DNA from: Byssothecium circinans
Lineage: Eukaryota > Ascomycota > Dothideomycetes > Pleosporales > Massarinaceae
NCBI GenBank assembly: GCA_010015675.1
Contig: ML977012.1
Span: 466,999-494,443 of the forward strand
Length of the DNA stretch: 27,445 bases
Reading direction: 5' to 3'
Shown here: positions 1 to 10,000 of the stretch, piece after piece
Numbering within the stretch: the first letter of the stretch is position 1
Layout: every line of letters starts with the position of its first letter
Program-made: the position numbers and the translations under genes
Notes under the pieces: generated by a model
Seen by the model: the letters and a program-made list of their open reading frames with translations, nothing else
Told to the model about the DNA's origin: nothing
Databases searched by the model: none

Positions 1-151
1 TTCCATCCGATCTATAGTCAACTGCCTAGGTGGTAGTAGTCTAGGATAGCCTAGATTACTAACCTATAGTATTTAACTACTAGGTAATAAGGAGTATATA
101 TAGAAATAAGAGCAGATTAATATAAGTATTAAATATACTCTTATATTCTAA
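1..151 (+). repeat. Left terminal inverted repeat (151 bp)
   Basis: It begins TTCCATCCGATC and ends TTATATTCTAA. It matches the reverse complement of 20106-20256 at 149 of 151 positions by eye; the two differences are position 8 (C here, T there) and position 113 (C in GCAG here, T there), both compatible with RIP or deamination. The repeat may extend left beyond the window. Confidence 0.95.
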
Positions 152-1646
152 CATGCCTTATTAAATATTAAATGCTAGATATAAAGTTAATAATAAAGTA
201 TAAACTTAGCTTAGATAATACTACTTCTATAGTGCTGTTACGCGATAATTTAAACTACTAAGGCAATTAGGATTAGAAGGAACCCTATTTCTCGCATATA
301 AAGGGATTTATAGTGTAGCAGTTAGAATTACCTTAAAGTAAAAGTATAGTGCGTAAACTACCTTTAGGAATCTAAAATAGATCTAGTACTCTAAGAAAAT
401 ATATCTGCAACTACTTAAGCAACTAGGGGAATTAGATAACAGAACTTCTGTAGGTATTAAAGTTAGGGTTGCCTAAGTTAGAATAGGATTAAATTTAGAG
501 AGTCTCTAATACTAGCAACGTGTTCCGTTATTTAGGAAATTATAAGTCTAAATATACAGCATTCTAGAGCATAGCTAGAGCAATCCCTATAATATAGTTG
601 TAAAGTTATAATAATTATAAAAGTATTCTTACGCTGCTATAATCTTACGTTTAAGGCTAAGGCTAAATAAGTTATTATTGCTAAGTACCTTTTTATACTA
701 TACCTAATAGGTATTAGTCTTTGTATTCTCTAAAAGTTTTAGCCTTTTAACTTTTTACTTAACTAAGTTCTACCCTTCTACATCCTTCTACTAGCTTTAA
801 ACGCGGTAGTAATATAAAGATATCTTTCTTCCCCTATAACTACTAATTAATATAGCTAGTTATTGCGAAAAGTTAGCTACCTAAAAGGATAGGTAGCAAT
901 AGTCTATATATAAAGGTGCACCTTTTACTAATTCTATAACTAAATACCTACTACTAACTTATTAGTAGGGAAACATCCTTAAAGTGTTAGCAAAGTAAAT
1001 GCGTAGAGATATATTTGTAGAAGCGCACGTCTAAACCTAGAGTATAGTAAAAATACTAAGCACTGATATCCTCTACTAGCAAACAAGACTTTGTACAAAG
1101 AGGTGTGCGACTTTGTTCTGCTATACTCTTTTAGCGAACTTAAGCTAACTTCTATAGGGTAGGCTAACTACTTTGCTATCTAAGAATTAAAAGTAATTAT
1201 ATAAAGTTAAAAACTTACTTAATAATAACTACCTAACTACGTCCCTTTAAAAGTAACTACGGATATCTCTAGACTTTACTATTTAAAGGCTAAGTAATTA
1301 AGAAGCACTATTTTATAGTAGGAGTACCTAAATTAATCCTATTAATTATTAGCTAAAGGAACAAACTTAGCTAAAGGAATATTTTAAGCTAGATATAATA
1401 AGTTATATGCTTGTAAGGAGGAAGTTAATACCTTCCCTTTAGTATAAATAATTAGAGTTAGGCTCCCTTATAGCTAGCTCTAATATACTAAGCGACTAAA
1501 AGCTAAGAGAGGAGAAAAGTGCACTATATAAGGACGCGCGCTATTTAACCCTGTTAGAGACTAAGGGTAGTTTTATAAATAAGGACTAAGAAGGCCCTAT
1601 AAAGGAGAGTAAAAATCTCTATTAAAACTTGCTTAAAAAAATCTAG
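152..1646. other. Stretch without a recognised gene
   Basis: I translated parts of both strands and recognised no family. The DNA is AT-rich and RIP-mutated. The + strand from about 1200 to 1646 is partly open when TAA/TAG are read through and may be the N-terminal part of the DUF7924-type gene that follows, but there is no conserved motif to anchor a start codon. Confidence 0.4.
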
Positions 1647-2600
1647 GACGTTCTAGATATTTCGTATTTCTCTAATAATATATTTAAATTAACCTGTAGG
1701 AGGATTTAAAATAGAAATAAAGCTAAGGTTATCTAAGATATTACTTAACTTATAGTTCCTTCTGTAGAAGAACTTACTAACTTTAGTTCTAAGCATCTTA
1801 AATATCTTGTTAAATCTATTAATAAAGGCTAGAATAATACTATTCTAGTAACTAAACCTTATCTATAACCTAACTATTTAGTAAGATTTAAATAAATAAT
1901 GTTTACTAAGGACTAACTTAATAAGCTTTAACCTTTTATTAGCGAGTTCCTTAATAGAGATCTATCCTTCTTTATAGCTATGTTCTATATATACTTCCTA
2001 TTCCTAACGTGCGAAGTAAAATGTGGTGCTATAGTACTTAATATTACAGACTAGTAAAATACTTATAGTATAACCCTTATAGTTAGAGTAATTGTTAAGC
2101 TTTTCTAGCTTATAAAACGTAAATAAGAGCTCTACTAGTAAATCCTAGCCTTCTTAATCTCCTACAACTACTAGTTAGTAAGAATCTATAGCTATTACCC
2201 TATAATTAAGGGAAAAGATACTACCTTTTATTATTACTTTATCTGCACCTTTAACTTTATAGAACTAGAAGGCAAAGAGAAGCAGTTAGTATACAAGTTT
2301 ACTAAAAATATCTATAATATATAGATGCTAAAGCACTTAGATGGGATCTGCTCTATTATTAATAAGCTCTAGTCTAATTTTAACTTTAAAGTCCTATTGC
2401 TCCTAGAGGAATCTAGACTTTTGTAAGACTTAGAAAGTTATTATCTTTTATACTTATTTATAGAGCTAGAATCTTTACTAGGAGAGCGTAGCAGCTAGTT
2501 AGCTATTATTAATGTAGGAGATATTACCCCTGATACCTTATTTACTAGATAAGGTGCATCTAAAAAGCTAAGAAGAAATGCTGTAAATAGTAAGCGCTAA
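1647..2600 (+). pseudogene. DUF7924-type gene, RIP-inactivated
   Basis: This frame stays open for 318 codons except for TAA/TAG at former Gln or Trp positions. From memory it closely resembles the fungal DUF7924 family, which is abundant in Pezizomycotina genomes. The clearest blocks are SSKHLKYLVKSINKG, FYIYFLFLTCEVKCGA near codons 113-128, a VRVIVKLF segment, IYSYYPIIKGKDTTFYYY, and KFTKNIYNI followed by a histidine and an ICSIINKL segment. The CEVKCG block contains an E-x-K pair with an upstream acidic residue, which could be the core of a PD-(D/E)XK nuclease-like fold; that is inference. The tail is basic (KKLRRNAVNSKR), as in the family. The true start lies upstream and was not found. 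Its role in the element is unknown; cargo or a nuclease accessory are both possible. Confidence 0.7.
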
Positions 2601-3620
2601 GTATAAAGCAGTTTTAATCTATTTACTATTTAGCCCTTTACTATGCACACAATCTACTTATGTATAGCTAGCGGTGGACAGGTGTAGATAATTTATCTTA
2701 CAATTAAAATTAATTCTATAATCTCTTTTTCTAATAAATACGCCTATTAAGCTTGATACTTCTAAGGAGTCAGATGACTTAGAGGCAAAGGGAATAAGAA
2801 GAAGAGGAATAAGGGGTTATATTTATAGAGGCTGCAAGAATGCAGATTCAGGGGGACTAAAGGAAGTAGGAAGGCATGTAAAAGCGTAAAGGAGCTAGCT
2901 AGAATTATAGAGGTTTTACATCTATAGCGTAGCATAGCTAGAGGGTAGGCTAGAATTTATCTAGTCTAAGACTTTAATTAAATTGTTAGTACAAAATTTT
3001 GCTAATACTTATAAGTAGTAACGTATTCTATAAGCAAGTAATTGCAAAAAATACTATATAGGGTAAAGGATAGAATATTAGGTATAAATCTTTGCTATAT
3101 CACGTCGTCAGCCTATAAAAATATAGGATGAATACGTAAGCCGCGTTGCTAATCTACTTTAGTAAGCTCCTGCATGGACAGAAATATTAAAACTTTAGCA
3201 TAAATAACTTAACTATTATAACTATAACTTTGCTATTGCTGCTATAAACGCATCACGCGTAGAGGGCTAGATCTAGTAGCTATCTAGACTAGCTCTAGTT
3301 TATATAGACGCTCTCTCTCTACCTTTAACGCCTAAAAATAGCCTATTACTAAAGTAGAAGTGTGCTACCTCTACGCCTTATACCTATATAATAAGATCCT
3401 TCTAATTTTCGTAAACGGGAATTAGAATTTACGGAGTGATTTATCACTTAGGGTAGAGAAGAAGAGTAGTTACGCAATAAAGCTTTTTTATTCAGATAGT
3501 TGAGCTACCTATCCTAGCTAGTATGCTAGAAACCTTCCGTGTTCTAGTCCATCATAACTCCTTAAATTGAGTAGTATAGAAAGCTATACTTTATAGATAA
3601 TATCCATTTAACGCTAGTAG
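2601..3620. other. Intergenic stretch, partly spared by RIP
   Basis: No gene was recognised here. From about 2640 to 2900 the sequence keeps several CAA/CAG triplets (for example GGACAGG, GTCAGATG and GCAAGAATGCAG), unlike the flanking genes. It lies between the DUF7924 gene and the 3' end of the H3-like gene. It is a candidate for non-coding terminal sequence of the Helitron unit, but no clear hairpin-CTRR end was identified. Confidence 0.35.
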
Positions 3621-3636
3621 TCATGCCTTATACCGC

Positions 3637-3686
3637 CTAATACCCTTAAGCTTGACATGTAAGAGATAGGTAGCATAGTAAGATAC
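3637..3686 (-). other. Intron 5 of the H3-like gene
   Basis: This is a proposed 50-nt intron with donor GTATCT and acceptor GGGTATTAG. Removal leads straight to RYKA and a TGA stop, the same length as the H3 C-terminus. Confidence 0.55.
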
Positions 3687-3705
3687 AGTATTAGGCGGGC
3701 AAGTC

Positions 3706-3746
3706 CTACAGAATCTTACTGTATAGAGTAAGAATCTTGCTAATAC
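3706..3746 (-). other. Intron 4 of the H3-like gene
   Basis: This is a proposed 41-nt intron from GTATTAG to TCTGTAG. The branch site is weak (TTACTC). Removal gives RLAR in the place of H3 QLAR, with three extra residues before it, so the donor is less certain than for introns 1-3. Confidence 0.55.
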
Positions 3747-3815
3747 TAATGACATGCTTAACGTCCTTAGCTTAAATAGTGACGCGCTTCCTATAGATAG
3801 CACTAAGGTTTATAG

Positions 3816-3865
3816 CTAGGCACTATTGTTAGCAGAGGCTAATACTATACAAATTAGACTAATAC
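3816..3865 (-). other. Intron 3 of the H3-like gene
   Basis: This is a 50-nt intron starting GTATTAG, with a second GTATTAG box, a TGCTAAC branch site and a CCTAG acceptor. Removal shifts the frame by one and restores a gap-free match to the end of histone helix 2 and the following RKRVTIQ segment. Confidence 0.8.
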
Positions 3866-4063
3866 CTTACAAGATATCTACTAGAAAGGCCTTAGTAGTA
3901 GCCTGTAAAGCGTCCAAAGCCCTAGACTAGAAATAGGACATAGGGTTACTATTTTCCTCTTAATTATTCTGTAGCACCTCGCGACCTAATCTCCTAAATG
4001 GCGCTACTAGAATTAAGTCACCTAGAGTCTTCTAGTAGAAACGGATCTCTACTAGAGTAAAGG

Positions 4064-4111
4064 CTAATACTAGTATTAGTCTAGCTATAGTAATATAGGT
4101 TAAAAACTTAC
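4064..4111 (-). other. Intron 2 of the H3-like gene
   Basis: This is a 48-nt intron with a consensus GTAAGT donor, a GACTAATAC branch-like site and a GTATTAG acceptor. Removal gives a gap-free alignment to the H3 segment KPGTVALREIRRYQK. Confidence 0.75.
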
Positions 4112-4309
4112 TACTAGGCTTACGACGCCTAATACGAGGGCCTCCCTTGCTAGGGCCTTTATAGATGGGAGCACGCTCCTTCTGCATAGCGTAGCTTATT
4201 AGCTTCTATGTTAGTAGTAGTGACCCTCCCTTCTTCTTATAACCCTTATATAGGTTCATGCTAGTATTAGTAGGAAGCTTATTCTAGCCTTTCTTGCAAG
4301 GACCTAAAG

Positions 4310-4358
4310 CTAGATATAGTTAATATGTAGCTAATACTAAGACTAATACCTAGCCTAC
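4310..4358 (-). other. Intron 1 of the H3-like gene
   Basis: This is a 49-nt intron with donor GTAGGC, two GTATTAG boxes 12 nt apart (4343-4349 and 4331-4337), a TATTAACTAT branch-like site and acceptor ATCTAG. A 40-nt alternative starting at the first GTATTAG would also keep frame. Removing either version joins the basic tail in frame with the rest of the gene. Confidence 0.7.
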
Positions 4359-4437
4359 CTTAGGTGCTATAACCCTTGCTAGCTCTACTACGAGGAGCCT
4401 TTGCAGGCAGCTTGCCTCGATTCTTCTTAGTGGCCAT

Positions 4438-5299
4438 GATGGTATGTTATAAGGTATATAAAAGAAAATAAGGTAGACGTAAACTAACTACTTTTTAGTT
4501 AGAAAATAGACAGAAAACTAATAACGTTAATAGTAAAAGTAAAAGTAAGAAATAAAAATAGTAAAAGTAAGAAATAGGAATAGTAATAGTACGTAAGGAA
4601 GTTAAAATTAGTAGGCAATAAAAGGGGAAATTATAGGGGAGTATATATATAGAAAAGCTAATACTAAGCCTAATACTTTAGTTATAGCTATACTGCAGCT
4701 GCAAAGCTTTACGACCATAAAGATAGCAAAATCGCAAAGATTGAGAGTTGTTAAAGTGCGGGGTGGTAGGTAAGTGCGAGAAGTAAGAAAGTAATATAAA
4801 GGTAGCTAGTAAAGGTAAGTAGTAAAGGTAAGTAGTAAAGGTAAGTAGTAAAGGTAAGTAGTAAAGGTAAGTAGTAAAGGTAAGTAGTAAAGGTAAGGGT
4901 GTAAAGAGAAGTAAAATAAGAGAGAAAACATTACGTTAGCAAGAAAACCACGTATAAAGATAGGAAATGGCTTCTAAAGAGAGACTAATACCTAACCTAA
5001 TACTATGATTCTAGTATGTACTTATGCAGCTAACTAAGCTACACACGCTTATGCTAGAATTATGTCGTAAAGTGTTGGGCGCATTTAACGCACATGATAG
5101 GCTAGTGATAATTTCCTATAATTACTACCTAGCCCTACTTTTAATTTCATGTAACTATAAATAAACTTATTACTAAAAATTTACTACTTAATACTACTTC
5201 CTATATACTCCTTATATAACGTCTACGCACTATACGCAACTTTACCCTACTACTAAATAACGCCTAATACCTACCTAATACATCCTGCTAAGCCCTCTC
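4438..5299. promoter_or_regulatory. Divergent intergenic region between the H3-like gene and the + strand Lys-rich gene
   Basis: The two genes point away from each other, so this 0.86-kb stretch should hold both promoters. It contains A/G-rich repeats of the type AGTAAAAGTAAG at about 4533-4590, a 13-bp tandem array at 4809-4897, and three double CTAATAC boxes (4658-4676, 4985-5003, 5264-5281). No TATA box could be assigned with confidence in such AT-rich DNA. Confidence 0.4.
4809..4897 (+). repeat. 13-bp tandem repeat, about 6.8 copies
   Basis: The unit is GTAAAGGTAAGTA. Six copies are perfect and a seventh is cut short (GTAAAGGTAAGGG). It lies upstream of the H3-like start codon in the divergent intergenic region. 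Each copy contains the GTAAGT donor consensus on the + strand. Confidence 0.95.
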
Positions 5300-5440
5300 G
5301 CTGCAATAGCAGACTAGAAGAAGGCAAAGGCTACTAATGCATACTTATTAAATGCAAGCACTATTAAAAATAATAAACTTTGCGTAAGCAAGTAGGGCGA
5401 AGACTTCATGATTTAAAAGGGAAAAAATACTAATAATAAG

Positions 5441-5484
5441 GTATAATAACCCCCCTATACCTAAATAATTATATACTAACTTAG
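5441..5484 (+). other. Intron in the Lys-rich gene
   Basis: This 44-nt intron has donor GTATAA, branch site TACTAAC and acceptor TTAG. Removal joins the GKKYQQQ block in frame to the VKACSTFQIKKF block (Q denotes TAA/TAG read as Gln). Confidence 0.6.
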
Positions 5485-5626
5485 TAAAGGCGTGCTCTAC
5501 TTTCTAGATAAAGAAGTTCGTGCTACGTATTTAGCACCTGCTTGATAGCGCTACAGATGAAAATGAGCGTAAGCAACTTAAGGACATGCTTCAAATTCAG
5601 AGTCGTAATATAGCGCTTAAGGCTAG

Positions 5627-5675
5627 GTATAAGAAGAGTATTAGTCTAGTATTAGGTATAACTAATAATACATAG
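5627..5675 (+). other. Intron in the Lys-rich gene with double GTATTAG box
   Basis: This 49-nt intron has donor GTATAAG, GTATTAG boxes at 5638-5644 and 5649-5655, branch site AACTAAT and acceptor ACATAG. Removal puts the upstream LKAR block in frame with the downstream RIRKLESNYK block. Confidence 0.65.
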
Positions 5676-6256
5676 GGAGAGTTAGAATCTACTCTAGATA
5701 TAGCTAGCTATAGCACGCATTAGAAAGCTAGAATCTAACTATAAAACTATAAGATTAGTCTTTAAGCCTTAAGAAAAGGTCTAGGTACTAGAAGATAAGT
5801 TTATGCTACCTTAGTATATTATTAACGCTGCCTCGTCTACTATTAATAAGAGTGTAGAGAGTAGTAAGTTAAGTAAAAAGGGTAAATCTAACGCAGGCAA
5901 AGTAGATAAAAAGACGACGGACATTAAGGAGAAAAAAGAAAAATTTGATATAATAGTGCCTAACCTAAGTAATAAAGAGAGGGAAGAATAGATAGAGCTT
6001 AGCTACTAGCTACAGGTGAAGAGATACTAGAATAGAGAGCTTAACATTATAGTAGAAAAGTTAAGGATTCTTTATTATTAAGGGCTGAAAGGATTTATTC
6101 TACGCATGCTATAAGGCATATTTATTATAAGTGTAACGCAACTAACCTAATACCATAGCTAATACTAAGCAGCGCTATATCTAGTAGCTTAACCTAATAC
6201 TTAATAACTAAGTTACTTTTCTAGTAGCTAGAAAAAAGCTAGTACGTTTAGGATAG

Positions 6257-6305
6257 GTAAGTAAGGTATTAGACCTAGTATTAGTCTAGAACTAACTATT
6301 AATAG
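6257..6305 (+). other. Intron in the Lys-rich gene with double GTATTAG box
   Basis: This 49-nt intron has donor GTAAGT, boxes at 6266-6272 and 6278-6284, branch site AACTAAC and acceptor AATAG. It is nearly the same in architecture as the intron at 6369-6416. Confidence 0.7.
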
Positions 6306-6368
6306 GCTAGTGCTACTTAAAAGGTGTTTAAGAAGACTAAATTAAAGCTACCTATATAATAGGGTTAA

Positions 6369-6416
6369 GTAAGTGTGGTATTAGTTAGGGTATTAGGTAT
6401 AAGCTAACTATAATAG
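6369..6416 (+). other. Intron in the Lys-rich gene with double GTATTAG box
   Basis: This 48-nt intron has donor GTAAGT, boxes at 6378-6384 and 6390-6396, branch site GCTAAC and acceptor AATAG. It shares donor, box spacing and the 3' block with the intron at 6257-6305, 63 nt upstream. Confidence 0.7.
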
Positions 6417-7045
6417 ATTATTACTATAAGGTTAGCACTATAGAAGTTAGAAGTGCCTTACAGATACCTAATTAGCGTTGATACTAAGTCAAAGATGCCT
6501 ATTCCGCTATTCCCTATGCTATTCCCCTAATAATAACGCGTGCTACTCTCTCTAATCTACTAAGCATAGCGTGATAGGGATTATGTAGACTCTACTATCT
6601 AACTCTTTCATAATAGTAAAGCATGCAAGCTTCTTAGTGCGTATAATCTACGCACTATTAAAGACTATAGCGCATATTTCCCTAAGGTATAGGGTAAGAA
6701 TGTAGGATATGCTGTAGATCTACTTAACTATATTATTGTAGAACTTCCTACAGAGAATACTTCCTAAGGCGAACTAATAGAAGGTGTATAAATAGAAGAA
6801 GATGTAATAGAAGGTATTAAGCTAGAGGTTCCCTATTAAGGCTATAATTATGGTGTAAAGATGCCTAATATTACAAAATTCATAGAGCTTAAGAGGCTAG
6901 GTAATGAGGGTGACGTTAATCTAAGTCTATATTTAGTAGATAGTATAGACATAAAGACTATATACTCTAGGGATTAGGATATAGTTATAGAGTATTAGGC
7001 TGTAGTATTAGGCGCTCTATCTATCTAGATAGATTAGGGAAACTT

Positions 7046-10000
7046 TCATAGGAATACTTATATTATAGGAAACTACCCTTACAAAACCTCTTAATAATAG
7101 TAGTATTAGTCTAGGTATTAGACCTAGAAAATAGTCTGCTACACTATAACGTGATGACGCGCCCTACGCCTTATATCCTGCTCTCGCATCTCTAATACCT
7201 TGCTTCTCTTTTGCTTTAACTACTAATAGGAAAACATATCCTTAAACATTAAACCATTAACAGTCTTAACTCTTAAAAGCGCAACGTACATTAAGCTAGG
7301 GTAGTAATCTTACTCCCTACTAACTATAATTATAGCCTTATCTACACTTCAACCCTAGGATTTATAAACTATAATAGCCTAGGCAAGTGTAATAGGGAAT
7401 TAAATACGCACATGCATACTCTAATTAATAGTAAATTCCTAAATAAGAGGAAACACTAGAATAACCTTTGTACTATCTAGAAGGCTATAAAGACACAGCC
7501 TATTATACTTATCTATAGTAACTAATACTACCTTTAGTGTAGCCTTGCGACAATCCTAGGTATTAGGCTACTAAAGGATATTATTAATAACCCTTATAGC
7601 CCTATTAACTAAACCACGCTCTATCTAAATATTATTAAGTAGCATAACCCAGGCACTAATAAATATAGGGATCTAGTTATAGAGATTCCCCACATCCTTA
7701 GTAGACACCTTCTCTTAATCTTAACTATCATGTGTAGCCTATAAAATAAGGATAGGCTAGCTAGAGTCCTAGAGGTAGTTATAATTAATAGTAGCTACCT
7801 CTATCCTCTTTACGCATATACGTAAGGTAGAATTAAAGGAGTTCCGTTCTACCTCACTAAGCTCAACGCTGCAGCGTTTTATAAGGAGAAGCTAGTCATG
7901 GACATTAGGCTTCTCTTCACGGATACGTGCAAGAGCATTATAGAAGGAAGCCTGTTTAGAACCTTACTAGTGTATAACTACATTTAGAATAATAGTTCTA
8001 GTAAATAGTTTATATAGCGCCGCACTAGCTGTATCTAAAGAGCTATGGCTCTTTATAGTATCAAACATAGGCCTTCTTATGATAGGGGGTAACTAGTAAA
8101 AATCACTAGCTAGGATAATATTTAAACCGCTAAAAGGATAGCTAGCCTGTACTAGAAAGATCTCACGGCACCTTATATTTAACCACGCTAGTGTTGTTAG
8201 CCCTACCATAGACTTCTTATCTATAATAAGGTAATAAATATTAGTAAATAGCGCTTAGGTCTAAGCTAACGCTACTAGAGTAAGAGGTGGAAGCACACCA
8301 CTAGGAGGTTGAATTAGTATACGGAAGGTAGAGTAGATAGTCTTTCCTAAAATAAGAAAAGTAGCTACTCTAGTTAGTGCGCACTATATAATAGGTGATT
8401 TCTTCTCTAAAGCCCTTATAATACTATCTATAGTAGAGGTTATAACCTTAATAGCGTACGTCTTTCTAGTACCACCCTAGCTGTTAAGGTTAAGAAGAAG
8501 CTGCTCTAGCCTATTCCTATCTAGGTAGGCTTAATAATGATTAATAATGAGATTAAACAGTAGCTGCTATTTAGACTAGAGGGTATTAGGTAAGGTATTA
8601 AGTCTAGTAGTGTAATTAACTAGATAAGCTATCTTTATCTCCTTCTAATATTGACGTGCATTAAGGCCGTAACTATCCTTATGCTTAGGTACGTTCTAAT
8701 CCTTCTCTAGATTAACTAGCTAACTGCCTAAGTTATCTTTATCAATGATAACACTATTAGCACTAGGGAGACAACTAGCAAGCTTATTCCATGAAGACTT
8801 ATCCACTAAATCCACGTTTTCCTAATCTAGATCTTCTTCCTTATTTTAGGTAACACCTCTCTAAAGCTATTATGTAAAGGGTGATTACATACTAATAGGT
8901 AGTTCTGATAGGCTTGTAAGAATAACTAGTACTCCTAGCTAGCAAAGGTCTTTATATCTAATACCTATTAAAATAGATGATATAGCATAAGCTTGACGCG
9001 AGAGAAGTCTTCCCTATCTAACTTAGGAGAGTATAGAGGGTAAAACTTCAAAATTCTAGGCCTAGCCTAGGGCCTAACTTGATTCTTTACATGGTTATAA
9101 TAAAGAAGGTAGTCTAAATAGGATATGGCTTTAAGTAATAGAGGCCTCTCCTTATATTTTACTAGTATAGAATGGCCCTTAGTAAACTAAGGTGTATCTT
9201 CCTTAAACACTTTATTATCAACTTAATGATTAGCTTGAAAGACGTACGTCTTAGGCTAATCCTCCTTATAACGAAGGTTAACGTTAAGAATAGTACGACT
9301 ATAATCCATAAGGGGTAGATTAAAGAGGATGTAGTAAACTTCCTAAGTACTATAATCCCTCTAGCCCGCTAATTTGTTTATTAACTTTGCTATAAACTTA
9401 AACATAGCATTCTTAGACTAGATATGAGGTAGTATCTTAGTAACTATATCTTTAAACGACGTCATCTGCTACTCTGCCTTGCTAATATATAGACTAACAT
9501 ATTGAACAACACCTACAGTACTAGTGCAAGGCTGTATGTTAGTATTAGCCCGCTAGCCTAATACTAGAGTTCAATAGTACGCGTTTAGAAGTAGATAATT
9601 CTATTAAGCGTAGAGATAGTAAAAAAACTTCCTAACTAATTTAGTAAAGTAGGGATTAGCTATACATAGCTAGGGAGCCTTAAAGTAACAGACTACCTTA
9701 ACTATCTTCTTATTTTTCCTTTAGTAGTAACTAAGATGACATACATGCATGTAGCACTTAGTTAAGATAGTAGCAAGTTTATGAAAGTTAAAAACTATCT
9801 AATTAAATATAAGAGATAAGGGGGAGCCATATGAATGCTCTAGAGTAGCCTTATGTGGGTTAGGATAAACAGCGCTAATGTAATAGCCCTAATACTTTGC
9901 TAATTATTGCTTCTTAAGCTTAGTAGCATTCTAAGCTAAATACTAATTAGGATGAGGTGCATCCCTATAGTAGTATAGGCTATAGTTATAAGTACTACTA

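Larger units (their letters stand above)
3621..4437 (-). pseudogene. Histone H3-like (possibly CenH3-like) gene with five introns, RIP-inactivated
   Basis: The proposed exons on the minus strand are 4437-4359, 4309-4112, 4063-3866, 3815-3747, 3705-3687 and 3636-3621, giving 193 codons including the TGA stop. The start MATKKNRGK is followed by a Lys/Arg-rich tail of about 90 residues. The histone fold aligns with H3: KPSTFTLVEIRFYQK against KPGTVALREIRRYQK, then PFRRLGREVLQ, FQSRALDALQA, AFLVDIL, and AINLSAIYRKRVTIQAKD against DTNLCAIHAKRVTIQSKD. The C-terminus RLARLILRYKA lines up with QLARRIRGERA. Frame is kept only when the five introns are removed. Eight internal TAA/TAG remain, three of them at Gln positions conserved in H3 (Q55, Q85, Q120). 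The segment before FQS is about five residues longer than in H3; a longer loop 1 is also seen in CenH3. Both the long tail and the loop argue against canonical H3. Role (packaging of element DNA, host chromatin interference or centromere-like function) is unknown. Confidence 0.85.
5300..7000 (+). pseudogene. Lys-rich multi-exon gene of unknown function, RIP-inactivated
   Basis: I do not recognise this family. Coding-like blocks are joined by short introns at 5441-5484, 5627-5675, 6257-6305 and 6369-6416. The first blocks include GRRLHDLKGKK, FVLRIQHLLDSATDENERK and, after the second intron, LAIARIRKLESNYKTIRLVFKP. A Lys/Ser/Glu-rich segment follows (SKLSKKGKSNAGKVDKK, then KEREEQIELSY), likely disordered or coiled-coil. 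A later block at about 6560-6990 reads KACKLLSAYNLRTIKDYSAY, then NVGYAVDLLNYIIVELPTE, and ends acidic. Gln-derived TAA/TAG are frequent but no other stop type appears in these blocks. It is head-to-head with the H3-like gene and tail-to-tail with the Helitron gene. The start codon and the exact exon set between 6120 and 6256 are uncertain. Confidence 0.5.

Noticed and set aside
3621..3803. 60-codon open frame on the minus strand
   Set aside because: It overlaps the 3' part of the H3-like gene but reads through its introns 4 and 5 in the wrong frame for exon 4; only the last codons are shared.
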